A stretch of 64,000 nt of DNA from Cephalopachus bancanus (taxonomy: Eukaryota; Chordata; Mammalia; Primates; Tarsiidae): positions 620,001-684,000 of the forward strand of contig JAPVLO010000320.1 of assembly GCA_027257055.1 (NCBI GenBank). Direction: 5' to 3'. Position 1 is the stretch's first letter. Every line of letters begins with the position of its first letter. The position numbers were made by a program, and so were the translations under genes. Of this stretch, positions 47,768 to 59,589 are shown piece by piece. The notes beneath the pieces were generated by a model. The model was not told the DNA's origin and did not search any database. It saw only the letters and a program-made list of their open reading frames with translations.

Positions 47768-48100
47768 CATACCTCTTCAGACACCATTTTTAATTTAATC
47801 ACTGCTGTAATCAGCAGACCAAAGAAATTCTCTTTGAGTGAGGAAAACAGAGAGTGCGTCATCTCCGTGTTGATAAGGAGACTGCAGGATGAGGATACTG
47901 CTGTGAAGGAGGCATCAGATGGTGCCTTGACTAAATTAGTCAGTGGAACAATCAGAATTTCTTCCCTTGACATGCACTCGTCACCGGAGATGATGTCGAT
48001 CTCTTGTTTCAGTGACAACCCCCAGAACAATCTAATGTTTATTTCCCATGAGGAAAAAAAAAAAGGAAAGACAAAAATGTATTCCACTCTCTATTTGTAG
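47768..48100 (+). CDS. Exon-like ORF, possible helical-repeat terminal exon
   Basis: An acceptor-like GTTTTTTTTCCCCAG ends at 47767, and a 110-codon frame runs in phase 0 from it to a TAG at 48098-48100. The residues ENRECVISVLIRRLQDEDTA and the following VKEASDGALTKLV look like one amphipathic HEAT/ARM-type helical pair. I do not recognise the protein. The part after about codon 62 is low in helix character and ends KKKGKTK. The opposite strand is also open here, which weakens the case. No partner exon is identified in the window. It may be a real terminal exon, a decayed exon or chance. Confidence 0.22.
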   Translation, partial: HTSSDTIFNLITAVISRPKKFSLSEENRECVISVLIRRLQDEDTAVKEASDGALTKLVSGTIRISSLDMHSSPEMMSISCFSDNPQNNLMFISHEEKKKGKTKMYSTLYL

Positions 48101-48104
48101 TCAC

Positions 48105-48925
48105 TAGATGGAAAAAAGAGAAAATATCTTGTTTTTACATGTGGCCAGCAAATGTGATACAACTTCCTGCTTATTTAAAAAGTACAAAATCAAGTGTGCT
48201 AATCTCTTGGAGAAACATCAACACCTAACAGATATCACTGCTGCATGAAATGGATATCATGCCTTTGCAGATCACAATTCCTTGGGCCAGAAAGTGGCGT
48301 TATGAACTTCTGGTAACACAAAGCAATATGGTGGCCCAGGGAGATACTTCTAGACAGTGGCCCATGAGAAGCTGCTCCCACCTTCCAAACTGTCAGGGGT
48401 GACGGGCACCACGGGTTCTGAACCCTGAATTCCACCCTCCTCTTTCAGAGGGGACAACTTCTGCAGATTCCATTTTGAGCATTTTCCTGCGTTAGCTGAG
48501 ATTCTTAAGACAAGAAAAATGAGTTAGAATTGCTTGTTAATTTGTCTGAACTCTGTGGTTAGAAACTATCAACCACAACGAATTCCAAATCCTATGTTTT
48601 GCTCCACAATGCAGTAAGACTTCGCTCTGAAAGCAACAGCGAGATGTTCAGTTGAAATGGCCATAATTTGTGGCTCAACTCATGGCAACAACACCTCATT
48701 TCAAATCCATACTTGTCTAAAGCAGCCGAATAAAATACTGACCACAAAAACACTTAAATCCTTTTAGAAATACGGGAAAGACGGAGTAAAGAAAGAAATC
48801 AGCCTGAATGACATATTCCCAGGCGTGCAAAAATTTGAAACTTAAATTAAAGAACTCTAGTCCCAAGCTGTTGATTAATGTGAAGTCTCAGACCAAAAAA
48901 AACAGTGAACAGGCAAAGACATCAA
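48105..48925. other. Unique sequence after the exon-like ORF
   Basis: Repeat-free. AATAAA occurs at about 48729 and could serve as a poly(A) signal if 47768-48100 were a terminal exon. No other gene is seen. Confidence 0.4.
48554..48577. promoter_or_regulatory. Inverted pair of RUNX-type motifs
   Basis: TGTGGTT at 48554-48560 and AACCACA at 48571-48577 face each other across 10 bases in repeat-free DNA. Both match the RUNX core (TGYGGT). Confidence 0.3.
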
Positions 48926-48943
48926 TCAAAAGATACACTGAGC

Positions 48944-50640
<1,697 letters not shown>

Positions 50641-50653
50641 TATTGATTTTCAG

Positions 50654-50949
50654 GCATGCTCTCACTTAGCGCGCTTTCAATTAATGAGCTTTTAGATGAG
50701 ATGATTACAGGACAAGAAAAGTATGTGAAAAGTATTAGCAGTAAATCAAACTTAAACACCAAAATGGCCTGTAGAAGTTCCAGTGCATATAAAGAACGGT
50801 GTCGTTCACAGGCTATTGGCAGAGGACACCAGATCTTCCTGCTGGCTAGCCAATGCAGTTCACGATTCACTCAGATCGATAATGACATAGTTCTGAAGCT
50901 AACTTTCTTGATTTGGAGGAGTCACAGCGTTGCAAACTTTTTTCCTAAG
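50654..50949 (+). CDS. Exon-like ORF between splice-like sites
   Basis: An acceptor-like TTATTGATTTTCAG ends at 50653 and a strong donor-like CCTAAG|GTGAGG follows 50949. The 296-base interval is open in one frame from an ATG at 50656 (98 codons to the donor). The translation (MLSLSALSINELLDEMITGQ and onward) matches nothing I recognise. No flanking exon is identified. Codons are AT-rich. Equally likely chance or an exon of a non-coding transcript. Confidence 0.18.
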
Positions 50950-51069
50950 GTGAGGTTTTATAACTACTTTTATATCACAATATCTTATTTGTATAAGTCA
51001 TATTTCCATAAAATGGAAGCCATATTCATTAGCATGAGCCTTCATTTACTTCTAAGTAGGGACTTTATA

Positions 51070-51518
51070 TGGAAAATCCACCCTTTGTCCGCCCCTGCTC
51101 TCTGTCAAAATCCTACGCATCACCTCCTTTCTCTCTCTGGATGATCTCATTCAGTCTCATGGCTTTAAATGCCATCTATATGCCAATGACACTCAGAGGT
51201 ACCATTTCCAGCCCCAGCCAACTCTCGATCTCCACAAGAACACCAAGGGGCGTCTCCAACTTCATACAGCCCCACAGAACTGTTAGGGTCCCTCTGTGCT
51301 CCCCATCTCAGCAAACAGCAATGTCATGCACCCAGCCAAAAACACTGCCCAGCCTCAATTCCTTGTTTTTGCTCACACCCCGCATCTCACCTAGCAGGCA
51401 TGACCTTCAAAATACATCCTGAGCCTGACCACTTTATGTCATCCTATCATCACTTCCCTAATCCAGCCCACACCCTTATCATTTCCCTGGACCACTGGAA
51501 GGGCCCCCTACAGGTTAT
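51070..51518 (+). repeat. L2, part 1 (ORF2 end and 3' region)
   Basis: CTCTCTGGATGATCTCATTCAG, GGCTTTAAATGCCATCTATATGCC and CCAGCCAAAAACACTGCCC follow L2 consensus in sense order. The reading frame is decayed. It continues on the far side of the Alu. Confidence 0.8.
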
Positions 51519-51530
51519 AGGGATGCTACT

Positions 51531-51830
51531 CTCTCTCCTTTTTTTTTTTTGAGCTGAAGTCTCACTCCATCACCCAGGCTGGAGTGCAGTGGCATGCTCA
51601 CGGCCACCCCAGTGTTGACCCGGTGGGCTCCGGCGATCCTTCCACCTCAGCCTTCCAAGCAGCCAGAACTACAGGTGCACGCTACCATGCCTGGCTAATT
51701 TTTGATTTATTGTAGAGATGAGGTCTCGCCAAGTTGCCCGGGCTGGTCTCAAACCCATGGGCTCATGTAATCCACTCGCCTTGGCCTTCCAAAGCGCAGG
51801 GATGACAGGTTGAGCCACCAAGCCCAGCCA
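51531..51830 (-). repeat. Tarsier-type Alu inside L2
   Basis: Target duplication GGATGCTACT (51521-51530) and GGATGCTATC (51831-51840). TTTTTGATTTATTGTAGAG and GGTTGAGCCACCAAGCCC are diagnostic. Confidence 0.94.
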
Positions 51831-52320
51831 GGATGCTATCCTTGCCCACAGAATCTATTGCCCACTCAGGATCCAGAGGACAATTGTAAAGCAAAAGATC
51901 ATATTAACTAGTCGTTTCAGACTTCTCCGGTGGAATCCAATCATTCTCAGAAAAAATCCAAACTCCTTATCATGGCCTAGAGGATCTGGCTTCTCACCGA
52001 CCACTCTGATCTCATTTCATGTGACTCTTCCTATAACCACCCCCAGCCTGAGCCCAGCCAAACTAGCTGCCTTCCTGTTCCTCTACCACGCCAAGCTCAT
52101 CCTACACCAAAGGCCTTTCTCTTCACTTACTGTTCCCTGCCTAAACATCCCTCCCAGATTCCTTGATTTCATTCAGGTCTCTGCACCAATCTCTCTCTCT
52201 CTCTCATACACAAAGAAGCCCTTTAGACAATTCTTTCAAAAAGAACCCTACCCAGCCTCTCACTTTGTCTTACTTTTTTCGTAGCACTTAAAAATACCTG
52301 AAATTATATCACCTATTTAG
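51831..52320 (+). repeat. L2, part 2
   Basis: CACGCCAAGCTCATCCTACACC, CCTTTCTCTTCACTTACTGTTCCCTGCC and CATTCAGGTCTCTGCACC, then CGTAGCACTTAAAAATACCTG, are the sense L2 3' region. Confidence 0.85.
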
Positions 52321-52327
52321 CTATTTG

Positions 52328-52408
52328 TGTCATTCATAAAACAATACTTCATGAGTGCCCGTCAGTGGGAGGAGCTCATTCTTCTAAGAGCTGGGGTGCA
52401 GCAGTGAA
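52328..52408 (-). repeat. Inverted L2 3' end inside L2
   Basis: TCATTCATAAAACAATACTTCATGAGTGCCC and GAGCTGGGGTGCAGCAGTGAAAAAG are antisense L2 tail sequence within a sense L2 copy. Confidence 0.6.
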
Positions 52409-52462
52409 AAAGATAAGCAAAGACCCTTATCAAAAGATAAGCAAAGATAAGCAAAGACCCCC
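52408..52462 (+). repeat. Tandem repeat of AAAGATAAGCAAAGACCC
   Basis: The motif AAAGATAAGC occurs three times and CAAAGACCC twice in 55 bases, a recent-looking local duplication. Confidence 0.75.
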
Positions 52463-52504
52463 TTCATGTTTTTATTTATCTTCCTACTCAAAACTAAGAC
52501 CCAG

Positions 52505-52789
52505 CCTGTAATCCCGCGCCTTTGGGAGGCCGAGGTGAGTGGATTGCCTGAGCCCACGGGTTCGAGACCCGCCTGGGCAGCGAGACCTCATCTCTACAAT
52601 AAATCAAAAAATCAGCCGGGCGTGGTAGCGCATGCCTATAATTCCGGCTACTCAGAAGGCTGAGGCAGAAAGATCGCCGGAGCCCAGCAGGTCGAGGCTG
52701 TGGTGGCCGGGAGCGGCCACTGCACTCCAGTCTGGGTGACAGAGTGAGACTCCAACTCAAAAAAAAAAACAAACAAACAACAACAACAA
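52505..52789 (+). repeat. Tarsier-type Alu, young deletion subfamily
   Basis: Target duplication AAAACTAAGACCCAG (52490-52504) and AAAACTAAGATCCAG (52790-52804). It has ATCCCGCGCCTTTGG, GGGCAGCGAGACC (five bases shorter than GGGCAACTTGGCGAGACC) and GAGCGGCCACTGC, all shared with 62012-62303. Confidence 0.95.
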
Positions 52790-52799
52790 AAAACTAAGA

Positions 52800-52915
52800 T
52801 CCAGGGAGGCACAGACACACGGTCTGTCTTGCGACCACAGAATCTCCAATGCCCAGAGCAGTGCCTGGGCACAAAGGAAGCATTCATACATATTTGCTGA
52901 ATGGATAAAATGGCC
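52800..52915 (+). repeat. L2, part 3 (3' end)
   Basis: CGGTCTGTCTTGCGACCACAG and GCCCAGAGCAGTGCCTGGGCAC, then ATATTTGCTGAATGGAT, are the sense L2 3' terminus. Confidence 0.8.
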
Positions 52916-52919
52916 TGCT

Positions 52920-53620
52920 ACCTGATGCTATCTGCTTCCCTGAGGACCTCCACTACAAAGCTCTTCCTGCCTACCCAACAGGATTCAGGCTGTGGAACCC
53001 AGAATGTCCCCATGTCCCCCAACTAGCCTGTCATGGCTGAGTTGTTCCCTAACCCTGGGCCTGCCTGTCCTGACTGACTGTCCTTCCTTCTTGCTCCAAC
53101 CCCTCATGCCCTACAAGCTCCCCAGGTGGCCGTGCCACTGAGTCACAAAAGCACCTGGTCCACATGGTGGGAGCTGACCAGGTAGCCTGCGTTAACAGGC
53201 CAGCCTTTTCTCTAGAAAGAGTAGCTGGAATCAAGACACATGGTCATTATGCCTGCAGTTTATGGTGGTCCTCCCCTCAATCTCACCTAAGACCTTCAGC
53301 ATCGACTGGTTATCACACCTTGAAGCACTCTCACCTCAGCATCGGAACACACTGTTATTAAAGACATATTTTTACCTCTTTCAACTGTCACAGAGGCAAG
53401 ATGTGCACCTGCGGGGATGAGTAATTAAGTTTCCTTCAAAAGAGGAAGAACATTTGTTAACTGTGAAATTATCTGATCTCAAATAAAAATGAAGGCAATT
53501 GTGAAATGTAGTTAATACATCTTTCAAGAAAATGGCAGCTATATAGCAGTGGGAAGGAAGAGAAGAGAAAATGCAAATCTCTTAAAGAACCACTCGGGAA
53601 GTCTCAGAAAATAAGTATTT
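52920..53620. other. Unique sequence
   Basis: No gene or repeat is recognised. Confidence 0.45.
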
Positions 53621-53637
53621 AAACATGCATGTTTCAA

Positions 53638-53941
53638 GCCTGGCGCAGTTGGTCACACCTATAATCCCAGCACTTTGGGAAGCCCAGGTGAAAGGAATGC
53701 CTGAGCTCATGGGTTCAAGGACAGCCTGGGAAATTTGGTGAGACCTCATCTCCACTATAAAAGAAATAAACAAATAAATAAATTAGCCGGGCGTGGTGGC
53801 ACACTCCTATAGTTCCAGCTACTTGGAAGGCTGAGGCGGAAGGATCGCCTGAGCCCAGCAGGTCAAGGCTGTGGTGGCCATGAGCATGTCACTGTACTCC
53901 AGCCTGGGTGACAGAGTGAGACTCTGACTCCAAAAAAAAAA
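53638..53941 (+). repeat. Tarsier-type Alu with target duplication
   Basis: ATGCATGTTTC (53625-53635) and ATGCACGTTTC (53942-53952). The linker is expanded to (AAAT)n-like AAATAAACAAATAAATAAATTAGCC. Confidence 0.94.
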
Positions 53942-54190
53942 ATGCACGTTTCCAATAATATGCATTCACATTTTAATGTATTTGTTAGCCCAGAAGTCCC
54001 CTACATTAATACCCTCTCTTATGGGATTAGCAGATGTAAATGTCTACAAACATCGCAAAAGCAAAGGCAGGAAGCCCTCAGCTGGTGGTCAGTTGAAGTG
54101 AGCTGAATTTAGCAGCTGCACTGTAACTGTACACTGAAATATCTACATCTTGAATTCTAGCTTGAAAAAGTGTGTTAGTAAAGTTAATAA

Positions 54191-54500
54191 GGCCAGGCTC
54201 AGCGGCTTATGCCTGTAATCCCAGCATTCCGGAAGGCCGAGGCAGGAGAATTACTTGAGTCCAGAAGTTCAAGACCCGCCTAGGCAACATAGCAAGACTC
54301 TGTCCCTACCAAAAAAAATCAGCTGGGCACAGTGGTGTGCACCTGTAGTCTCAGTTACTCAGGAGGCTGAGGTGAAAGGATCACCTGAGCCCAGGAGGTC
54401 AAGGCTGTGGTGAGCTGTGATCATGCCACTGTACTCCAGCCTGGGGGACAGAGTGAGACCTCAACTCAAAAAAAATAAGTAAATAAACAAAATTAAAAAA
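54191..54500 (+). repeat. Alu with target duplication
   Basis: TAAAGTTAATAA occurs identically at 54179-54190 and 54501-54512. It is an AluJ/tarsier intermediate, with ACCTCAACTC before the tail. Confidence 0.95.
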
Positions 54501-54564
54501 TAAAGTTAATAAAAGAATTGTCCTGCTCTACATCTGACAGCCAAATTGTACTACCCGATATTCT

Positions 54565-54765
54565 CCCAGTGCTTTATTCCCTTTGAAGCATTCTTGGATA
54601 CATTATCTCTTTTAGAGTCTTCAAAGAAAGCAACCTGCGGTATAAACAGGGCAGGAGCCATTTCTCTATTTGGGGACCAACAGGTCGAACAAGTCACTGT
54701 AATCTCACAGTAAAAATGGCGGAACCAGTAGGTACCAGAATCCAGATGTGCCGAGGCCCAGCCCA
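54565..54765 (-). repeat. MIR-like remnant (antisense)
   Basis: GATACATTATCTCTTTTAGAGTC, then CAGGGCAGGAGCCATTTCTC, then AACAAGTCACTGTAATC and CCAGATGTGCCGAGGCCCAGCCC, have the antisense MIR order. It is diverged. Confidence 0.5.
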
Positions 54766-54769
54766 ATGC

Positions 54770-55665
54770 TTTTCCTTCTGTACAGGAAAGGACGGCCTGG
54801 TTCTCTGCAAGTTACATTCTACAGTCTGCTGAAAGTATTTCCCTTCATGGCAGAAGGAAAAAATACAAATATTCACCAGTGGTTTCCGGTAGTGGGAGGA
54901 CGCATTGGTCCTGGAGCTCTGGACGGAGAGAGGGTTTCACAAACTCTTCCAATGGACGTGACTCCTGCAATGACAAACAGAGAAAACACTTGGTGTGAAT
55001 CACAGGCACCCTGTGGCCTCTCCCTAAGGGAGCCCAAAAAACACCAATTGCCAGATACCCTGTGTAGGCTCGAAACCACCATCTTCCCCTTTCAGCCCAA
55101 CTCCCTTCCCCACTCTGACTTTCCAAAGTAAACCAAAATCCTCAGTTCACCAGAGGAAATGATCCCCTTTAGAATGAGAGGATCTTGGGCAGAAAGGCTT
55201 TAGAGATCATCTTTAACAGAAATCACAAACTGAAAGAACAGTGAGTTACAGCTAGCCCTTAGAGGTGTCTCATTTCATCTGTGGATGTGTTTAGAAAGCC
55301 AGAGCCAAACTTAAAAATCAGATATGTCATGCAAAAAAGCCAAACTTCTGGCTTCTCTTAAAAAATATATATCAGAATATCTGTCAACACAGCCCACATT
55401 TATGTCTGACAATGATCAGCTAGTAGCAGTTGCCCTTCATAGGCAGAATTGGCTACTCCAATATGCCATAGTCCCCACCACTCCCTATTGTCTCCACAAC
55501 ACAGAGAAGACACTAACATTGCCATTTACCATTATCCTTGCATTATTGTATTTCTTGTGGTACAGAAATATTTTCTCCTACTTCTGATTCTAACAAAAGT
55601 GAGAAAACAAAAGAAAAAGTAGTTGAGTCCCATGAAAATAAAAAGGTAAAGCACATATAACAACT
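54770..55665. other. Unique sequence
   Basis: No repeat is clear. A 127-codon plus ORF (54748-55131) and overlapping minus ORFs have no recognisable product or splice signals. Confidence 0.45.
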
Positions 55666-55679
55666 CAAGTTGGCAGCCT

Positions 55680-55840
55680 CACTCCTGTAGAACCCCTGAA
55701 CAAGTACAACATTCCCATTTTACATGAATTAGTTGTACTCAGGAAACAGATCTGCCTGCTCCCACAGGTAGAGGCAGAGCTCATTCTAGAACCCAGGTCT
55801 CTTGACTGCATCTAGGGCACTTTCACTATACCTCATGACA
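55680..55840 (-). repeat. MIR-like remnant (antisense)
   Basis: CATTCCCATTTTACATGAATTAG, then GCAGAGCTCATTCTAGAACCCAGGTCTCTTGACTGC, is antisense MIR. Confidence 0.65.
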
Positions 55841-55844
55841 TGGG

Positions 55845-56305
55845 AGTCTTATACTGTTACACAAAAAAATAAAAATAATAAATACAAAAAATTAACTAAT
55901 TAAAATTAATCAACCAATGTCAATATCTAGTTTTAGGAGAAATATTAAAATCAAGGAAATACAGCTGAAGCACCCCACTCTCTACCAAATGTTTGCCATA
56001 TCTTTGTCACCAAAGAACCTGAGTCGATTGTACTAGGTTCCTTAAGGGTTTGTTTACTAATACAACATTTTTTCAAAAATTTCACCGCTTTAAGTATAAA
56101 AAAAAAAAACTCACAAATATCATACATCTACTATCTCAAAAGTTCCTAAAGTCCCAAACTATCTGGAATACTTTTTATGCTAGAAAATTCTCCCTTATTG
56201 TTCATCTTGAATACAAGACTATAAATAAATTTATGTACAAGTTACTAGCAAGCTACATCTATAAGATCTTGGTGGGAATTATTTACATCATAGCACACCC
56301 ACAAA
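55845..56305. other. AT-rich unique sequence
   Basis: Low-complexity AT tract at 55862-55915, otherwise nothing recognised. Confidence 0.45.
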
Positions 56306-56309
56306 GACT

Positions 56310-56460
56310 TGAATGACTTATCCACTCAACAAATATTTACTGAACCCTGTTACACACCAAGGCAGTGTGTGAAGTGATGGAGATGCAAAAAATAAACAAG
56401 AACCTTAAGTTGTTCTATACGGATGAAAGACAGATCCAGATGCTTAAAGTGAATTACAAA
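56310..56460 (-). repeat. L2 3' end (antisense)
   Basis: CTCAACAAATATTTACTGAACCC, CACACCAAGGCAGTGTGTG and GGAGATGCAAAAAATAAACAAGAACC match the antisense L2 tail. Confidence 0.7.
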
Positions 56461-56467
56461 ACAGTGA

Positions 56468-56774
56468 TGGCTAGGTGCAATGGCTCATGCCTGTAAATCC
56501 TAGCACTTTGGGAGGCCCAGGCAGGAGAATCGCTTGAGGCCAAGAATTCCAGACCAGCCTGGGCAACAAAGCAAGACCTTGTCTCTGCAAAATAAAAAAA
56601 TTAGCCAGGTGTGGTGTTGCATGCCTGAAGTCCCAGCTACTCGGAAGACTGAGGCGGAAAGATTGCTTGAGCCCAGGAAGTCGAGGCTATGGTGAGAAGT
56701 GATTGTGCCACTGCGCTCCAGCCTGGGTAACAGAGTGAAACCCCAACTCAAAAAAATAAAAAATTAAAATAATA
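56468..56774 (+). repeat. AluJ-like SINE
   Basis: GCTAGGTGCAATGGCTCATG to GAAACCCCAACTCAAAAAAATAAAAAATTAAAATAATA. Its tail hosts the 68-base retroposon copy 2. Confidence 0.92.
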
Positions 56775-56842
56775 GGACAACCTTCTCGGATCCCCTACCA
56801 CTGTGGGAGCTTTTCTGTCCTCTTAATATATCCTGCTTTCTA
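56775..56842 (+). mobile_element. 68-base LTR-R-like retroposon, copy 2
   Basis: This copy sits in the A-rich 3' tail of an Alu (56468-56774) and is followed by an A-rich tail that has grown into an AAT repeat. It starts GGACAACC and ends CTGCTTTCTA, exactly the limits of the other two copies. The poly(A) signal is changed to AATATA. The likely target duplication of the host Alu (about AAAACAGTGATGG before, AAAACAATAGGT after) lies outside both elements. The unit therefore either entered the Alu tail or was carried in with the Alu as a chimaera. Confidence 0.75.
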
Positions 56843-57013
56843 AAAATAATAATAATAATAATAAAACAATAGGTAAGCGTAAGGATCTGGATACGTGCAT
56901 GTGTGATGAGAGCAGTGGGTAGGACATCTAATGCCAAGGAGGCGAAGAGACACTTCCGAGCGTGGACAGAGGCCTGAGGAAATCCTAAAGCCTAGATGGG
57001 GTGGACCAGACAT

Positions 57014-57025
57014 GGGGGGGGGGGG
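57014..57025 (+). repeat. Poly-G run
   Basis: Twelve consecutive G residues in GACATGGGGGG...GAAGGG. Confidence 0.9.
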
Positions 57026-57029
57026 AAGG

Positions 57030-57735
57030 GACAAAACAGGCAAAGGCAGGCAGGTGAGAACAGCCCCTCCAGGTAGGCCTTGTCCAGATCCCATATTGCC
57101 TCTGAGTCTGAAAAAACCTCTCCATGTGCCACGTGACCCATCATCTGCAGAGACTTGACACGTTGCCCGACCTATGTACACTCGGAATTTTATCACGACA
57201 AGTGCCCACATCAAGAATGCCACCAACTCAGTCCTGCTCCCTGGATATGCCTGCCTATGGTCCCCTCAGGACAATCAATACGATCCTGGGGTCTGCAGGG
57301 CCCAAGAACATAGTGGTGGAAAGACTGAGCCTTTCATGATGTCTCTGAGAAGAGAGTAAATGGATATCGTTCTCTTGCCAGTCACAAGACTGTCCTAGCT
57401 ATCTCCACCCCAAGGCCTGGATTCCCACAGCAAGAATCTACTAGGCATTCAAGCCTCAAGCGGGAAGGTTTGTGGAAAAACATCCCAGAACATCTGCCCG
57501 CCAAAATCCCCACATGGAGTCCTCCTTTTCTTCACAGATAAGAAAGGGGGTGAGCCGCCAGTTGTGATCTAGGCTGATAAAAAGACAAGCTGGAAAGGGA
57601 CATGCAGAGGAGAAACGGCCAAACACGTAGTGGTGCTCAGGGTTTCAGGTTCAAGGTCACTGTGAGGAAGCAAGGAGGCAGAATTCACCTGAAGAGTGGG
57701 AAAAGCTCCCTGGATCTGTAACTACTGGGCAGGTC
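57030..57735. other. Unique sequence
   Basis: No gene or repeat is recognised. Confidence 0.45.
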
Positions 57736-57739
57736 CCCA

Positions 57740-57885
57740 AATCAGGCTGAAAATTAGAAACACCTGGAGAATGGGGATACTTTCCTAGGTCCCAGAGCTA
57801 TTAAGTCAGAATTTTTGGTTTTAAGATCCAGACCTTGGTTAAAAGCCCACCCACAAGTGATTCTGGTGCCCAGTAGGAAAAGACA
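57740..57885 (+). repeat. MER5/MER58-like hAT element
   Basis: AAAATTAGAAACACCTGGAGAATGGGG, then GAGCTATTAAGTCAGAATTTTTGG, then CCCACAAGTGATTCTGGTGCCC, has hAT-Charlie MITE order. Confidence 0.55.
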
Positions 57886-58054
57886 TCAGAGACCCAAAGG
57901 CCTCAAAAGCAGAATAATCTCTCCGAAGACATTAACTCAGCATCCTTCCGAAAAGACTCAAGGATCCAGGTAGTAGGAAACAGCGCACACTTAGTATGTT
58001 TACCCATTCTTTGCATCGCATTATGACAGCCATCACTTAACGTCCTTTCATTTT

Positions 58055-58364
58055 ATTTATTTGCTTGTTTTGTTTGTTTATGACTTGGAGTTTGACTGTG
58101 TCACCCAGGCTGGAGTGCAGTGGCATGCTCACAGCCACTGCAGCCTCGAACTGCTGGGCTTGGGCCATGCTTCTACCTCAGCCTTCCAAGTAGCTGGAAC
58201 CGCAGGTGCATGCCACCATGCTGGGCTAATCTTTTTTGATTCATTGTAGAGACAAGATCTCGCCAAGTTGCCCAGGCTGGTTTTGAAACCCCGGGCTCAG
58301 GCAATCCTCTCACATCCACCTCTCAAAGTGCTGGGATTACAGGCGTGAGCCACTGCACCTGGCC
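58055..58364 (-). repeat. Tarsier-type Alu (antisense)
   Basis: GACTTGGAGTTTGACTGTGTC to CCACTGCACCTGGCC. ACGTCCTTTCATTTT before and ACTTCCTTTTATTC after look like the target duplication. Confidence 0.92.
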
Positions 58365-58369
58365 AAACT

Positions 58370-59060
58370 TCCTTTTATTCTAAATAAATTAAAAAATAGA
58401 ACACCAGCAGCCACAATAGCAAATGGGTAAGTGAAGGGTGGCTTCCTCTTTGTCCCAGTCCCTTCTATTCCATGACCTAATGTCAAAGCCTCCAGATCAC
58501 CTTTGGGGGCTGTCCAGCCTCAGCAGCAGAGATGACCTGTGTGGGTTCTTCTGGCACAAGAAAGGCTCTGGGAGCATCCAGCTACCAAGGTGGCCTTCGA
58601 GGAATGGCTCTAAGGTCCAGGGCCCTCTCACCAGGTCCTTCCTGCCCATCAGAGGACAGGAACTGCAGATCAATGCAATGCCTGGAAAACTGCCGAGTCG
58701 GCCGAGCACTTGTCTTTCCAGATTTCCACTCTGTGGTCATGTAACAGCCTGAGCCACCTCAAGCCAAAAATGGCAAAGTAAATGCTGTGTGCCACAAGAT
58801 GACAGCTCGAGGTAAGCTGCTCCCTGAATGGACCAGCCTGGAGAGATCTCTTCTGAGAACACCAAGGGACATTCAGACAGCCAGCACCAGAGAAACACAG
58901 CTGGCCAAGGTCAGCCTTCCTGAGTGCAGCGACCCTACACTATCCTTCCAAGAACAAGGGGATTCACAGGCAACCCCGCCAACCTCAGGATCCCCCACAT
59001 GAGCCATATGCCAACTTGGAAAAGCACGGTGGAGAAGAAGTCTAGGAAAAACTCGAGAGA
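58370..59060. other. Unique sequence
   Basis: No interspersed repeat is recognised. Three plus ORFs of 70-104 codons overlap at 58438-59002, without splice structure or known motif. Confidence 0.45.
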
Positions 59061-59067
59061 GTAATTT

Positions 59068-59084
59068 GCCCCCTTCTGGTGGCC
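59068..59084 (-). promoter_or_regulatory. CTCF-core-like motif
   Basis: GCCCCCTTCTGGTGGCC resembles the reverse CTCF core (GCCCCCTRSTGG) with one or two mismatches. It is in unique DNA. Confidence 0.3.
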
Positions 59085-59265
59085 TTCACCTTTTAAGAGA
59101 TCCATTCATTACTTCCGTTACACGTAGCCTAAAACAAGACATTTCTCTGGCCCACCCCTCCAAAAGACATCACCAGAGTTGTTCCAGGCCAGCCAAAGAC
59201 CTTGCACCATCCCCTCCCTCATCCAAAGCCTCATCTCTACCCCACCCCAAGAATACAGATCAGTG

Positions 59266-59583
59266 CAGTAAGTCCCCTACATACAAACAAGTTCTGTTCT
59301 GAGAGTGCGTTTGTAAGTCCAATTTGTAAGTTCAACAAAATTAGCCTAGGTACCCAACTAACACAATCAGCTATAGAGTACTGTTCTGTAATAGGTTTAT
59401 AGTACTTTTCAACCAATCATACATTTTTAAAAACACAAAAAATAAAACATTTTTAACCTTACAGTATAGCACGTGACAATGTACGCCAGACACGTGAACG
59501 AACTTACATGATTGGACATGCAAACACACATTCACATCTTTGAAAGTTCACAGCTTGAAGGTTCATATGTAAGGGACTTACTG
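59266..59583. mobile_element. Tigger-family MITE, both ends present
   Basis: Terminal repeats CAGTAAGTCCCCTACATAC (left) and its near reverse complement ATATGTAAGGGACTTACTG (right) bound a 318-base element with no transposase. The internal CCTAGGTACCCAACTAAC is also found in Tigger-group MITEs. Confidence 0.8.
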
Positions 59584-59589
59584 CACTGC

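Noticed and set aside
47605..48087. 160-codon minus ORF opposite the exon-like ORF
   Set aside because: Low-complexity hydrophobic composition and no splice signals; it most likely mirrors the plus-strand frame or AT-rich chance.
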